Positions 36,302-46,092 of a DNA stretch of 64,000 bases are shown one piece after another (position 1 is the stretch's first letter; each line of letters starts with the position of its first letter). The stretch comes from Dyella sp. S184 (GTDB lineage Bacteria; Pseudomonadota; Gammaproteobacteria; Xanthomonadales; Rhodanobacteraceae): assembly GCF_009766065.1 (NCBI RefSeq), contig NZ_LMUE01000002.1:1275740-1339739 (forward strand), given 5' to 3'. The notes under the pieces were generated by a model. That model saw nothing but the letters and a program-made list of their open reading frames with translations. It searched no databases and was not told the origin of the DNA. The translations under genes were made by a program, and so were the position numbers.

Positions 36302-37390
36302 TCAGGGCAGTGCCACCGGGTAGGAACCCAGCACGCGTATCGTCGCTGCCGACTCGCCGATATCGTGTACTGCAGCTTGCAACGCGTCATCGTCGATATG
36401 GCCGGAGACGTCGATGAAGAATGCGTACTGCCACTTGCCAGTATGTGCCGGCCGCGACTCGATCCGGTTCAGGCTGATGCCGTGCTTGGCGAACGGGCTG
36501 AGCACGTCGTAGAGCGCGCCTGGCTTGTCGTTCACGGTGATCAGCAGCGAGGTGCGATCGTTGCCGGATGGCGGGAACAGCGAACGGCCGATCACCAGGA
36601 AGCGCGTGGTGTTGTCGGCGCGATCCTCGATGCCCTGCGCCACGGTCTTGAGACCGTAGATTTTGCCGGCCGTCTCACCCGCGATCGCTGCCGCATCATC
36701 GGCGTGCCGTGCCAGCCGCGCGGCCTCGGCATTGCTGCCCACCGCGATGCATTCGACGCCAGGCAGGTTGATCCGCAACCAGGTCTTGCACTGCTGCAGC
36801 GACTGCGCATGTGCGTAGACACGCTTGACGTCCTCCAGCTTGCCCAGCTGCGAATGCAGGCACTGGTGCACGCGCAGCTCCACTTCGCCGCAGATGGTGG
36901 CTTCGGAAGTGAGGAACATGTCCAGCGTGACCTGGATCATGCCCTGCCCGGAGTTCTCCACCGGTACTACGCCGAAATCGGCATGGCCGGCAGCGACTTC
37001 CTGGAACACTTCCTCGATGCTGCCCAAGGGCAGGCCGTAGGCGGCATGGCCGAAATGCTTGCGCACCGCCTGCTCGCTGAACGTGCCTTCGGGCCCTAGG
37101 AAACCGATCTTCAGCGGATCTTCCTGTGCCAGGCAGGAGGACATGATCTCGCGGAACAGCCGCACCATTTCGGTATCGGACAGCGGGCCGTCGTTGCGGT
37201 CCACCACCATGCGCAGCACATGGGCTTCGCGTTCCGGACGGTAATAGTCGATCGCCGAAAGCCCCGAACCCTTCACTTTCGCCACCGTCTGCGCGTGGTT
37301 GGCGCGCTCGGAAATCAGCTGCTGGATCTGTCGGTCGATGCTGTCGATGCGCTCGCGCATCTCGTTCAGCGGTGTCTTTTTATCGGTCAT
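36302..37390 (-). CDS. pheA: Bifunctional chorismate mutase/prephenate dehydratase (P-protein)
   Basis: A 362-residue enzyme for the two steps from chorismate to phenylpyruvate. Order: AroQ chorismate mutase (about 4-92; LNEMRERIDSIDRQIQQLISER), prephenate dehydratase (about 96-275; GFLGPEGTFSEQA, VPVENSGQGM, DNTTRFLVIG) and ACT regulatory domain (about 285-358; KPGALYDVLSPFAKHGISLNRIESRP), which binds phenylalanine for feedback inhibition. ATG 37390 is the only start that agrees with the AroQ N-terminus. It is 89 bp downstream of serC, as in many proteobacteria. Confidence 0.97.
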   Translation of the reverse strand: MTDKKTPLNEMRERIDSIDRQIQQLISERANHAQTVAKVKGSGLSAIDYYRPEREAHVLRMVVDRNDGPLSDTEMVRLFREIMSSCLAQEDPLKIGFLGPEGTFSEQAVRKHFGHAAYGLPLGSIEEVFQEVAAGHADFGVVPVENSGQGMIQVTLDMFLTSEATICGEVELRVHQCLHSQLGKLEDVKRVYAHAQSLQQCKTWLRINLPGVECIAVGSNAEAARLARHADDAAAIAGETAGKIYGLKTVAQGIEDRADNTTRFLVIGRSLFPPSGNDRTSLLITVNDKPGALYDVLSPFAKHGISLNRIESRPAHTGKWQYAFFIDVSGHIDDDALQAAVHDIGESAATIRVLGSYPVALP

Positions 37391-37479
37391 GCCTTTAGCC
37401 GCCTGGATGTATAGAAGTCCAAATCGTGGATTGGCATCATGCCTGAAAACTGCTGCTTTCGGCCAACATTTCCGGCCAA

Positions 37480-38577
37480 TCAGCCATGCCGCGCGGCAAA
37501 ATCCTGCATGAAGGCCGTCAGCGCCTGCACAGCCTCCAGCGGCACCGCGTTGTACAGCGACGCGCGCATGCCGCCGATCGCCTTGTGCCCTTTCAGCGCC
37601 AGCAGGCCAGCAGCTTCGGACTCCTTGAGAAAGGCTGCATCCAGCGCGCTGTCGTGCAGGGTAAACGGCACATTCATGCGCGAACGTGCGGATGGATCGA
37701 TCGGGTTGCGGTAATAGCCGCCCGAACCGTCGATGGACTGGTACAGCAATGCAGCCTTGGCGCGATTGCGCTCGCCGATCACGGCGACACCGCCCTGCTC
37801 CTTCAGCCACTGGAAGGTCAGCCCGGCCAGGTACCAGCCCCAGGTGTTCGGCGTGTTGAGCATCGAGTCGTTCGCGGCCTGCTCCGCGAAGCGGAAGATC
37901 TTCGCCATCGGCCGGCCGGCCCGCTGCAGCAGGTCGCACCGGATGATCATCACCACCAGCCCGGACGGACCGATGTTCTTCTGCGCACCGGCGTAGATCA
38001 GCCCGAAGCGCGAGATGTCGAGCGGCTCGGACAGGATATTCGACGACATGTCGGCCACGAGCGGCACCGCACCCACCGCGGGAATGTCGTGGAATTCCAC
38101 GCCGTGGATCGTCTCGTTCGGCGTGTAGTGCACATAGGCGGCCCGCGGATCGAGCTGCCAGCTGTCGCGCGATGGCAGCTTCAGGTAATCGTCGGCCTTG
38201 CCGCTGGCGGCCACGTTGGCGCGCACATACGGCGCCGCCTCACTGATCGCTTTCGAACTCCAGTGGCCGCTGTCGATGTAATCGGCGCAGTCGCCCTCAC
38301 CGGCGAGATTCATCGGGATCTGCGCGAACAGCTGGGTGGCGCCGCCCTGCAGGAATAGCACGGCGTAGTCGGTGGGAATCGCCAGCAAAGCGCGCAGATC
38401 GGCTTCAGCCTGTGCAGCCATCTCGATGAAGCGCTTGCCGCGATGGGACTGCTCCATCACCGAGGCACCGCTGCCGTTCCAGTCCAGCAATTCGCGCTGG
38501 GCGCGTTCGAGTACCGCCAGTGGCAGCGCCGCCGGACCGGCGCTGAAATTCCAGACTCTGCTCACTTGCCGCTGCAT
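37480..38577 (-). CDS. serC: Phosphoserine transaminase
   Basis: A PLP-dependent aminotransferase of serine and pyridoxine biosynthesis, converting 3-phosphohydroxypyruvate and glutamate to phosphoserine. About 365 residues. Motifs: [11 protein letters not shown] at the N-terminus, [17 protein letters not shown], and [19 protein letters not shown] with the PLP-binding Lys. The start is uncertain: ATG 38577 was used, with GTG at 38595 or GTG near 38565 (giving [11 protein letters not shown]) as alternatives; none has a strong Shine-Dalgarno. It heads the serC-pheA-aroA series. Confidence 0.95.
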   Translation of the reverse strand: MQRQVSRVWNFSAGPAALPLAVLERAQRELLDWNGSGASVMEQSHRGKRFIEMAAQAEADLRALLAIPTDYAVLFLQGGATQLFAQIPMNLAGEGDCADYIDSGHWSSKAISEAAPYVRANVAASGKADDYLKLPSRDSWQLDPRAAYVHYTPNETIHGVEFHDIPAVGAVPLVADMSSNILSEPLDISRFGLIYAGAQKNIGPSGLVVMIIRCDLLQRAGRPMAKIFRFAEQAANDSMLNTPNTWGWYLAGLTFQWLKEQGGVAVIGERNRAKAALLYQSIDGSGGYYRNPIDPSARSRMNVPFTLHDSALDAAFLKESEAAGLLALKGHKAIGGMRASLYNAVPLEAVQALTAFMQDFAARHG

Positions 38578-38643
38578 CCCATCGTGGTGTTTCACGCATT
38601 ATGGCGCGGCGCAGCATGGAGTGGTCAACTAAAGGCGATCGAC

Positions 38644-39411
38644 TCAGAAGCGGATCAACAGCACCAGTGCAATGCCTAGTGCCAGCACGGCAGCGGTCAC
38701 GATCAGCCACCAGACTTCACCCGTCGGGCCGGCCGCTTCTTCGGGTAGGTGCTCCGGTGGCGGCTCGGGCATCACGATCTCAGGTTCCGGCTCCATCCCC
38801 GGTGCTTCGACGATGAAGCGATGCATCGCCAGGCCGATCTGATCACCAGGCTGCAAGGCCAGCTTCTGCACCGTGACGCCATTGACCCGCAGCGGATGGC
38901 GCCCGGATGGCTGGGTGGTTTCCAGCAACAGCTGACCTTCCTGCCAGGAAATGCGCAAGGCGACGACGTCACCCTGCGGCAGCTCCAGCGGACAATTCCC
39001 CTGCGGTCCCAATTCCAGGCTGCCCTGCAGCGGCAATACCCGACCGGACAGCGGGCCGGCCACGGCACGCAAGGCTACCGTGCAGCGCCCCTGCTCGGGC
39101 ACGCTGAGCGGTGGGCGCAAGGACGGATCCTGATCGGCGCGCAGCAACATGCGGCAGTCGCCCACGCTGACCACGTCACCCAGGCGCAGCAACGCACGTT
39201 CGCGCACCGGTCGCGCATTGACGTAGATGCGATCGGCCGACGGCATGACCTGCAACACCCATCCCCGACGATCCTGCTGGATCCGTAGGTGCTGGGGCGC
39301 AGCCTGGGTTGCAGCCAGCACCAGGTCGTTGTCGGACGCGCTGCCGATGCGCAACTGCGCCTGCGTCCAGTGAAAGTCCTCACGAGCCGCATTGGGGAAT
39401 TCGATACGCAT
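38644..39411 (-). CDS. FHA-domain protein with C-terminal membrane anchor
   Basis: A 255-residue protein. An N-terminal FHA domain (about 1-92) shows RIGSASDNDLVL, HLRIQ and IYVNARPV; a second FHA-like half (about 105-205) is more divergent with LELGPQGNCPLEL and LRVNGVTVQKLALQPGDQI. A Pro/Glu-rich linker (about 205-228) leads to one transmembrane helix (about 232-253). FHA domains bind phosphothreonine. No Ser/Thr kinase or type VI secretion gene is near, so the partner is unknown. It is upstream of serC on the same strand with a 66-bp gap. Confidence 0.85.
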   Translation of the reverse strand: MRIEFPNAAREDFHWTQAQLRIGSASDNDLVLAATQAAPQHLRIQQDRRGWVLQVMPSADRIYVNARPVRERALLRLGDVVSVGDCRMLLRADQDPSLRPPLSVPEQGRCTVALRAVAGPLSGRVLPLQGSLELGPQGNCPLELPQGDVVALRISWQEGQLLLETTQPSGRHPLRVNGVTVQKLALQPGDQIGLAMHRFIVEAPGMEPEPEIVMPEPPPEHLPEEAAGPTGEVWWLIVTAAVLALGIALVLLIRF

Positions 39412-39490
39412 GGATCAACCGCCGGAAAGACCGCGAAACTCTAGCATGCAGACGCATGCCATTAAGATGTGCGTTTACCTGGAGCCTGTC

Positions 39491-39766
39491 ATGCCAAAAA
39501 TCGATATCCGCCGCGCGCATCAGCTGTCGATTGCCGAGGCCCGTGCCGTGGTCGACAAGGTGGCCGCGCGGATGCACGAAAAGCTTGGCGTGGACGGACA
39601 ATGGGATGGCGACACGTTGCGTTTTTCACGACCCGGCGTGAAAGGCACGATCGCCGTCAGCAGCGATGCGATCCAGGTCAATGCCGAACTCGGGCTGATG
39701 TTCTCCCCGCTGAAGGGCATGGTCGAGCAGGAGATCCGGCGCAAGCTGGACGAACATTTCGCCTGA
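39491..39766 (+). CDS. Polyhydroxyalkanoic acid system family small protein
   Basis: A 91-residue cytoplasmic protein from ATG 39491, with GGAG 6 nt upstream. The whole length fits the PHA granule-region family (MPKIDIRRAHQLSIAEARAVVDKVAARM..., ending MVEQEIRRKLDEHF). The family was named for location near PHA genes; no PHA synthase is present in this window and its biochemical role is unclear. Confidence 0.85.
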   Translation: MPKIDIRRAHQLSIAEARAVVDKVAARMHEKLGVDGQWDGDTLRFSRPGVKGTIAVSSDAIQVNAELGLMFSPLKGMVEQEIRRKLDEHFA

Positions 39767-39814
39767 TCGTCACCGGGACGCGCTGAATGGTCCCAGGGTG
39801 CCGCTTGATGTTTC

Positions 39815-39844
39815 TTTAACCAGAACCACAATCCATGGCATAAT
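39815..39844 (+). promoter_or_regulatory. Candidate sigma-70 promoter of infA
   Basis: TTTAAC (39815-39820) and CATAAT (39839-39844) are separated by 18 bp, 46 bp before the infA ATG. Both are partial matches to consensus. Confidence 0.5.
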
Positions 39845-39890
39845 CGACGGCTTACGCAGCCATGACGGCTGTGCGTGAACCCCGGAACAC

Positions 39891-40109
39891 ATGGCTAAAG
39901 ACGACGTCATCGAAATGGAAGGCACGGTCCAGGAGACCTTGCCCAACACCATGTTTCGTGTGCAATTGGAGAATGGGCACGTGATCATCGCCCACATTTC
40001 CGGCCGCATGCGCAAGCACTACATCCGCATCCTCACCGGCGACAAGGTCAAGATCGAAATGACCCCGTACGACCTGAGCAAGGGTCGTATCACGTATCGC
40101 ATGAAGTAA
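39891..40109 (+). CDS. infA: Translation initiation factor IF-1
   Basis: A 72-residue OB-fold protein that binds the ribosomal A site during initiation. Full-length and nearly invariant family sequence: [19 protein letters not shown], then [22 protein letters not shown] and a C-terminal [10 protein letters not shown]. Convergent with clpA, separated by a strong bidirectional hairpin. Confidence 0.98.
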   Translation: MAKDDVIEMEGTVQETLPNTMFRVQLENGHVIIAHISGRMRKHYIRILTGDKVKIEMTPYDLSKGRITYRMK

Positions 40110-40188
40110 GGCGGGTCATTCCTGATGCGCTGATGCGCAGCGGGACAGACTCCATACGACGCGATTCGATCCGAAGGTGCTGGAAACG

Positions 40189-40213
40189 AAAGGCGGCGCA
40201 ATGCGCCGCCTTT
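40189..40213. terminator. Bidirectional terminator between infA and clpA
   Basis: AAAGGCGGCGC (40189-40199), AAT loop, GCGCCGCCTTT (40203-40213): a perfect 11-bp stem flanked by A and T runs, serving both convergent genes. Confidence 0.85.
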
Positions 40214-40240
40214 GCTTTGCCCATCATTCCACGAAACGGC

Positions 40241-42520
40241 TCAGCCCGGCTCGACCACCGCTGGCAATTTTTCAATAGCCTCGCAGTCGACCCGCAGCTC
40301 GCCATCGCGCACGCTCAGGCGGACCCTGCCACCGTCGGCCAGCTTGCCGAACAGCAGTTCATCGGCCAGCGCACGCTTCACCTTTTCCTGGATCACCCGC
40401 GACATCGGCCGTGCGCCCATCTGCGGATCGAAACCATGCTCGGCCAGCCAGCGGCGGGCCTCTCCATCCACGTCCAGGCTCACCTGTTTCTCGGTCAACT
40501 GGCTTTCAAGCTCGATCAGGAACTTGTCGACCACGCGCAGGATGTGCTCGAAGTCGAGCGCACTGAACTGGATGATCGCGTCCAGCCGGTTGCGGAATTC
40601 CGGCGTGAAGATGCGGCGAATCACTTCCATCGCGTCCGACTCGTGCCTCTGCTCGACGAAACCCATGCTGCGCCGTGAAGCCAGCGCCGCGCCCGCGTTG
40701 GTGGTCATCACCACCACCACGTTCTTGAAGTTCGCCTCGCGGCCGTTGGTGTCGGTCAGTACGCCACGATCCATCACCTGCAACAGGATGTTGAACACAT
40801 CCGGATGCGCCTTCTCGATCTCGTCCAGCAGCAGTACCGCATGCGGATGCTTGGTCACCGCCTCGGTCAGCAGGCCACCCTGGTCGAAACCGACATAGCC
40901 CGGAGGCGCGCCGACCAGCCGCGACACCGAATGACCTTCCATGTACTCGGACATGTCGAAGCGGATCATCTCGATGCCCAGCTGCATCGCCAGCTGCTTG
41001 GTCACTTCGGTCTTGCCCACGCCGGTGGGGCCGGCGAGCAGGAAGCACCCGATCGGCTTGGACGGATCGGCCAGCCCCGAACGGGCCATCTTGATCGACG
41101 CGGCCAGCGCCTCGATCGCCGGATCCTGGCCGAACACCACCATCTTGAGGTTGCGTTCCAGGTTGCGCAGTACGTCGCGATCCGACGCAGACACCTGCTT
41201 GGCCGGAATCCGCGCCATCTTGGCGATGATGTATTCGACCTCGCTCACATCGACCTTGCCGGTGCGCTGATCCAGCGGCAACAGTCGCTGGCGTGCACCC
41301 GCCTCGTCGATCACGTCGATCGCCTTGTCCGGCAGCAGGCGATCGGGAATGTGCTTCACCGACAGGTCCACCGCCGCCTTCAGCGCCTCATTGGTATAGG
41401 CGACGTGATGGTGCTCCTCGAAACGCGAGCGCAAGCCCTTGAGGATCTCGATGCTGTCGGCCACGGTCGGCTCGACCACGTCGATCTTCTGGAAACGGCG
41501 GGCCAGCGCGCGATCCTTCTCGAACACGCCACGGTATTCCTGGAATGTGGTGGAACCGATGCAGCGCAGTTCGCCCGAAGCCAGCATCGGCTTGATCAGG
41601 TTGCTGGCGTCCATGGTGCCACCCGACGCCGAACCGGCACCGATGATGGTGTGGATCTCGTCGATGAACAGAATCGAGCCCGGCTGCTTCTTCAGCTGTG
41701 CGATCACGCCCTTCAGGCGCTTCTCGAAATCGCCGCGGTACTTGGTGCCGGCGACCAGCGCACCCAGGTCCAGCGACCAGATCGTGGCGCTTTCCAGCAC
41801 CTCCGGCACCTCGCCGTCGACGATGCGCTTGGCCAGACCCTCGGCCAGTGCTGTCTTGCCCACGCCGGCTTCGCCGACATACAGCGGGTTGTTCTTGCGC
41901 CGGCGGCACAGCACCTGGATCGTGCGCTCGATCTCGTCGGCGCGCCCGATCAGCGGGTCGATCTTGCCTTCCAGCGCCAACTCGTTGAGGTTGCTGGCGA
42001 ACTCGTGCAGCGGATTGCCCTTCGGCTCACCGCCCTCCTCGCCTTCACGCTCGCTGCCACCGGACACGCCGGCCGCTGGCTCGTCGCCGATCTTGGCGAT
42101 GCCGTGCGAGATGTAATTGACCACGTCGAGCCGGGTGATTTCCTGCTGGTGCATGAAATACACAGCGTGCGAGTCCTTCTCGCCGAAGATCGCCACCAGC
42201 ACATTGGCGCCGGTGACCTCTTTCCGCCCGGAAGACTGCACGTGGTACACCGCGCGCTGCAGCACCCGCTGGAAGCCCAGCGTGGGCTGCGTATCGCGCT
42301 CGTCGCCGTGCGGCAGCACCGGCACGGTCTCGGTGATGATGCGTTCGAGTTCGGTCGACAGGCGTGGCAGATCCACGCCGCAGGCGCGCAGGGCGCCCAC
42401 CGCCGACTGGTTTTCGGTCAGTGCCAGCAGCAGGTGCTCCACCGTCATGAACTCATGGCGCTGTTCGCGGGCCTGCTTGTAGCAATGGCCGATGGTGACT
42501 TCAAGATCCTTGCTGAACAT
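40241..42520 (-). CDS. clpA: ATP-dependent Clp protease ATP-binding subunit ClpA
   Basis: A 759-residue AAA+ unfoldase that feeds substrates to ClpP. N-domain (about 1-140; MFSKDLEVTIGHCYKQARE, which binds ClpS), D1 AAA module with Walker A GEAGVGKTALAE and Walker B ILFIDEIHTI, D2 module with Walker A GPTGVGKTEVTK and VLLLDEIEKAH. The D2 portion carries the ClpP-binding IGF-type loop region near MGFVEQ. ATG 42520 was chosen as it gives the canonical N-terminus, with GGAG 9 nt upstream. It lies 66 bp downstream of clpS. Confidence 0.98.
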   Translation of the reverse strand: MFSKDLEVTIGHCYKQAREQRHEFMTVEHLLLALTENQSAVGALRACGVDLPRLSTELERIITETVPVLPHGDERDTQPTLGFQRVLQRAVYHVQSSGRKEVTGANVLVAIFGEKDSHAVYFMHQQEITRLDVVNYISHGIAKIGDEPAAGVSGGSEREGEEGGEPKGNPLHEFASNLNELALEGKIDPLIGRADEIERTIQVLCRRRKNNPLYVGEAGVGKTALAEGLAKRIVDGEVPEVLESATIWSLDLGALVAGTKYRGDFEKRLKGVIAQLKKQPGSILFIDEIHTIIGAGSASGGTMDASNLIKPMLASGELRCIGSTTFQEYRGVFEKDRALARRFQKIDVVEPTVADSIEILKGLRSRFEEHHHVAYTNEALKAAVDLSVKHIPDRLLPDKAIDVIDEAGARQRLLPLDQRTGKVDVSEVEYIIAKMARIPAKQVSASDRDVLRNLERNLKMVVFGQDPAIEALAASIKMARSGLADPSKPIGCFLLAGPTGVGKTEVTKQLAMQLGIEMIRFDMSEYMEGHSVSRLVGAPPGYVGFDQGGLLTEAVTKHPHAVLLLDEIEKAHPDVFNILLQVMDRGVLTDTNGREANFKNVVVVMTTNAGAALASRRSMGFVEQRHESDAMEVIRRIFTPEFRNRLDAIIQFSALDFEHILRVVDKFLIELESQLTEKQVSLDVDGEARRWLAEHGFDPQMGARPMSRVIQEKVKRALADELLFGKLADGGRVRLSVRDGELRVDCEAIEKLPAVVEPG

Positions 42521-42586
42521 TCGGATCGTCTCCGCTTGCAATGTTGAGCGGCCTTCAGCGCCGCGATGAGCACGAAATGGGGTCGC

Positions 42587-42913
42587 TCAGAGCTTTTCCA
42601 TAGTGCACAACAATGGGTGCTGATGGGAACGTGAATATTCGTTTACATGGGTTACCTTGGTTTCGGCTACCTCGCGGGTAAATACACCACATACGCCCTT
42701 GCCGCGCGTATGTACATGCAACATCACCTGCACTGCCTGCTCCTGGTCCAGGTTGAAAAAGCCGCGTAGCACCTCGACCACGAAATCCATCGGGGTGAAG
42801 TCATCATTCAGCAGCAGCACCTGAAAAAGCGGTGGTCGCGCCACTTCAGGCTTGGCGGTTTCCAGCGCCAGTCCGCGGCCGCTGTCGTGCTCATGTTCGG
42901 ATTCGTGGGCCAT
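42587..42913 (-). CDS. clpS: ATP-dependent Clp protease adaptor ClpS
   Basis: A 108-residue adaptor that delivers N-degron substrates to ClpA. After a charged, flexible N-terminal tail (His/Glu-rich), the core [21 protein letters not shown] forms the N-end-rule pocket; [24 protein letters not shown] follows. ATG 42913 fits the family; longer frames are unlikely. Directly upstream of clpA on the same strand, the usual order. Confidence 0.97.
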   Translation of the reverse strand: MAHESEHEHDSGRGLALETAKPEVARPPLFQVLLLNDDFTPMDFVVEVLRGFFNLDQEQAVQVMLHVHTRGKGVCGVFTREVAETKVTHVNEYSRSHQHPLLCTMEKL

Positions 42914-43036
42914 GGTTTCTTGGGTATTCGATCTCTGATACGAAGTATACGCCGCAGGGGATGCACCACCGCAGCGATGGCTCCGCATGAGGTAATGGCA
43001 CAATGGCCGCTTTTCCAGTGCCTTGCTGAACACTAA

Positions 43037-43522
43037 ATGGCTGATTCCCCATCCACCACCGAGATCTGGCGCCCGCATGTGACCGTGGCCTGCGTGGTAG
43101 CCGACGGCGACCGCTACCTTATGGTCGAGGAAGAGGTCAACGGCAGGCTTGCCTACAACCAGCCCGCCGGCCATCTGGACGACGGTGAAAGTCTGCTTGC
43201 CGCCGCCGTGCGCGAAACGCTGGAGGAAACCGGTTGGACGGTGGCACTGCAGCACCTGATCGGCGTGCATCAGTGGCGCAGCACCGAGCATGGCGATGCG
43301 GTGATCCGTTTCAGCTTTGCCGCGCGGGCCATGAGCCATGATCCGGCGCGTCCACTGGACACTGGCATAAGTCGGGCGTTGTGGCTGACCCGTGCCGAAA
43401 TCGCCGCCCTGGGTGTGCGCCTGCGCAGCCCGCTGGTGTTGCTCAGTATCGATGCGTGGCTGGCCGGGCAGCGACTGCCGCTGGACACCTTGGACTATGT
43501 CTCCGCGGATGGCAACGCATGA
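43037..43522 (+). CDS. nudJ: NUDIX hydrolase, NudJ-like phosphatase
   Basis: A 161-residue enzyme with a complete NUDIX box [22 protein letters not shown] (G-x5-E-x7-RE-x2-EE-x-G) at about 45-66. The YNQPAGHLD context matches NudJ, which dephosphorylates thiamine pyrophosphate precursor (HMP-PP) and nucleoside tri/diphosphates. Its TGA overlaps the mnmA start (ATGA), and nudJ-mnmA-hflD is a known gammaproteobacterial order. Divergent from clpS. Confidence 0.93.
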   Translation: MADSPSTTEIWRPHVTVACVVADGDRYLMVEEEVNGRLAYNQPAGHLDDGESLLAAAVRETLEETGWTVALQHLIGVHQWRSTEHGDAVIRFSFAARAMSHDPARPLDTGISRALWLTRAEIAALGVRLRSPLVLLSIDAWLAGQRLPLDTLDYVSADGNA

Positions 43523-44667
43523 AGGTGATGCTCGGCATCTCCGGCGGCGTCGACTCTTCGGTCGCGGCCCTGCTGCTGCAACAGGCCAGCCATGAGGTCG
43601 AAGGCCTGTTCATGCAGAACTGGGAGGAAGACGAGCGCAGCGGCCCGTGCACTACTGACGCCGATCGCAAGGACGCTGTAGCCGTCTGCGGCCGGCTCGG
43701 CATTCCGTTCCACGCACGCAATTTCGCCGCCGAGTACTGGGACGGTGTATTCGAGCACTTCCTCGCCGAATATCGCGTCGGGCGCACGCCGAATCCCGAC
43801 GTGCTGTGCAACCGCGAGATCAAGTTCAAGACCTTTCTGGACGAAGCCCACGCACTGGGTGCCGAGAAGATCGCCACCGGCCACTATGCCCGCGTCGATT
43901 TTCACGAAGGTCGTTATCGCCTGCTGCGTGCCGTCGACGCCGCCAAGGACCAGAGCTATTTCCTGCATGCGCTGGGCCAGCAGCAACTGGGCGCCACGCT
44001 GTTTCCGCTTGGCGAGATCGAGAAGCCCCGCGTGCGCGAACTGGCGCGCGAGGCGGCACTGCCTACACATGCCAAGAAGGACTCCACCGGCATCTGCTTC
44101 ATCGGCGAGCGCGATTTCCGCAGCTTCCTCGCCCAGTACATCCCGGCCCGCTCCGGCGAGATGCGCACGCCCACTGGCGAGCTGATCGGGGAGCACCAGG
44201 GCGTGATGTATTACACGCTGGGCCAGCGCAACGGGCTGGGCATCGGCGGCCGCCATGGTGCCAGTGGTGAGGCTTGGTACGTGGTCGGCAAGGATGTGGC
44301 GGCGAATGTGCTGTACGTCGCCCAGGGCGGCGAGAATCACTGGCTGTATTCCCGGCGGCTGCTGACCGAAACACCCAGCTGGGTCGCCGGTACCGCGCCA
44401 TCCGACCACTTCCGTTGCACCGCCCGCACCCGTTATCGCCAGTCGGACCAGGCTTGCGTCGTCAGCGTTCGCGATGACGGCCTCGAGGTGTGCTTCGACG
44501 AACCGCAGCGGGCAGTCACCCCGGGACAATCCGTGGTCCTCTATGATGGTGATGCCTGTCTCGGCGGCGCGGTGATCGCCGCCACCGATGCACCTTACGG
44601 TGGCTTGCTGCCAGCGTTCACTCCTTCCACGACACCTACTGCAAGAGAACCGCAACCCCGTGCTTGA
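43519..44667 (+). CDS. mnmA: tRNA 2-thiouridine(34) synthase MnmA
   Basis: A 382-residue tRNA-modifying enzyme that thiolates U34 of Glu, Gln and Lys tRNAs. PP-loop [10 protein letters not shown] at 8-17. Catalytic Cys residues are in [12 protein letters not shown] and [12 protein letters not shown]. The central part has ATGHYAR and DQSYFLHAL; a C-terminal beta-barrel ends the protein. The ATG overlaps the nudJ stop. Long antisense frames here were ignored. Confidence 0.97.
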   Translation: MKVMLGISGGVDSSVAALLLQQASHEVEGLFMQNWEEDERSGPCTTDADRKDAVAVCGRLGIPFHARNFAAEYWDGVFEHFLAEYRVGRTPNPDVLCNREIKFKTFLDEAHALGAEKIATGHYARVDFHEGRYRLLRAVDAAKDQSYFLHALGQQQLGATLFPLGEIEKPRVRELAREAALPTHAKKDSTGICFIGERDFRSFLAQYIPARSGEMRTPTGELIGEHQGVMYYTLGQRNGLGIGGRHGASGEAWYVVGKDVAANVLYVAQGGENHWLYSRRLLTETPSWVAGTAPSDHFRCTARTRYRQSDQACVVSVRDDGLEVCFDEPQRAVTPGQSVVLYDGDACLGGAVIAATDAPYGGLLPAFTPSTTPTAREPQPRA

Positions 44668-44677
44668 AATTTTTTCC

Positions 44678-45301
44678 ATGAATGAAGAGCGCGTGCTCTC
44701 CCTCGCCGGCCTGTTCCAGGCCTGTGCACTAGCGCAGCAACTGGCCAACGAGGGGCGTTGCGACGAAGGTGCGATGGAAGCCAGCGTGGCCAGCGTGTTC
44801 CGCATCGACGCGCCGTCGGTCGTCGGCGTGTACGGCAATATCTCCAACGTGCGGATCGGACTGCGCAACCTGATCGCGCAGCTCGACGAGAGCGACCGCG
44901 ACATGTCGGTTACCCGGATGGTAGTTACCGTGATGCGGCTGGAGCGCAGCCTGACCAGCCGGCCGGAACTGCTCGAGAAGTTGCAGCAGGGCATTGTCGC
45001 TGCGCAACGGCAGGTCGAGCATTTCGGCCAGGATTCGGCGCAGGTCACCAGCCGGCTGGCCGAGTTGTACGCGTCCACCCTGTCCACGCTGAAACCGCGG
45101 GTGATGGTCAGCGGCAATCCGCAGCTGTTGCAGCAATCTGCTGTAGTGGAAAAGGTACGCGCCAACCTGCTGGCTGCGGTACGTTCGGCGGTGCTGTGGC
45201 GACAGGTTGGTGGTCGCCAGTGGCAACTGCTGCTGTACCGGCGTCGGTGCAGCATGCTGGCGCGTGGCCTGCTGACCGGGGCGACGCTGGATAACGGCTG
45301 A
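44678..45301 (+). CDS. hflD: High frequency lysogenization protein HflD
   Basis: A 207-residue all-helical, membrane-associated protein. In E. coli it interacts with lambda CII; its housekeeping role is poorly known. Conserved stretches: VLSLAGLFQACALAQQLA near the N-terminus, VYGNISNVRIGLRNLIAQL, and RYVMTV-like TRMVVTVMRLERSL. Start uncertain: ATG 44678 lacks a good Shine-Dalgarno, and GTG 44660, overlapping the mnmA stop, is an alternative that would couple translation. Confidence 0.9.
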   Translation: MNEERVLSLAGLFQACALAQQLANEGRCDEGAMEASVASVFRIDAPSVVGVYGNISNVRIGLRNLIAQLDESDRDMSVTRMVVTVMRLERSLTSRPELLEKLQQGIVAAQRQVEHFGQDSAQVTSRLAELYASTLSTLKPRVMVSGNPQLLQQSAVVEKVRANLLAAVRSAVLWRQVGGRQWQLLLYRRRCSMLARGLLTGATLDNG

Positions 45302-45416
45302 CTTGTGGATGACCTGCTATCGACCAGGGCGTCCTTGAAAAGGTACTCACAAGCTTGGTTGTCCAGAATGTGCCGGAATTGCCCAAAAACAGAGCCGTGG
45401 CTCGCAGGTAACCGAC

Positions 45417-46082
45417 GTGCACATACTGCTTGTGGAAGACGACAACCAGCTGGGTGAAGCGATCCGGCATGCACTGGTACAGCAGTCCTATGCGGTGACT
45501 TGGCTGCGTGACGGCAAGGAGGCCGCGCGCGCATTGCGCGATCCCACCGCGGACCTCGTGCTGCTTGATCTCGGCCTGCCCGGTATGGACGGCATGGACG
45601 TACTGCTCGAGGCACGCCGGGATGGCGTGAAGACGCCCATCCTCGTGATGACCGCCCGGGATGCCCTGGAAACACGCATCCGCGGTCTGGATATCGGCGC
45701 CGACGACTACCTGGTCAAGCCCTTTCACGTCGGCGAACTGGTGGCACGTATCCGTTCGCTCACGCGGCGCGTGCGTGGCCTTGCCGAAAACCTGATCGAA
45801 GCCGGCGGCATGCGGCTGAACCTGGCCTCGGCCGAGGTGGAGTTCCGTGGCAACCAGATCAGCCTGACCCGGCGCGAATTCGCGCTGCTGCAGACCCTGA
45901 TGGAGCATGCTGGCCACATCGTCCGGCGCGAAGCGCTGGAGAACTCGGTCTACGGGCTGGACACCGTGGTGGAACGCAATGCGATCGAGGTCCAGGTGCA
46001 CTGGCTGCGCCGCAAACTGTGTCCCGAAGCGATCCGTACCGTACGCGGCATTGGCTACATGATTCCACGCGAACCCAAATGA
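45417..46082 (+). CDS. OmpR-family response regulator (QseB/PmrA-like)
   Basis: A 221-residue regulator starting with GTG 45417. Receiver domain (about 1-115): acidic LVEDDN, phosphoacceptor D51 in LLDLGLPGMD, T in MTAR, K in YLVKPF. Winged-helix DNA-binding domain (about 125-218): LTRREFALLQTLMEHAG, and VVERNAIEVQVHWLRRKL with the typical terminal IRTVRGIGYMI. It is 10 bp upstream of its cognate kinase. QseB/PmrA-type systems answer to cations, low pH or other envelope signals; the signal here is not known. Confidence 0.93.
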   Translation: MHILLVEDDNQLGEAIRHALVQQSYAVTWLRDGKEAARALRDPTADLVLLDLGLPGMDGMDVLLEARRDGVKTPILVMTARDALETRIRGLDIGADDYLVKPFHVGELVARIRSLTRRVRGLAENLIEAGGMRLNLASAEVEFRGNQISLTRREFALLQTLMEHAGHIVRREALENSVYGLDTVVERNAIEVQVHWLRRKLCPEAIRTVRGIGYMIPREPK

Positions 46083-46092
46083 ACGAACCCCA

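Noticed and set aside
40805-42547. 580-codon plus-strand open frame
   Set aside because: Antisense to clpA, which is beyond doubt.
43495-45675. 726-codon minus-strand open frame
   Set aside because: Antisense to mnmA and hflD; no recognisable family.
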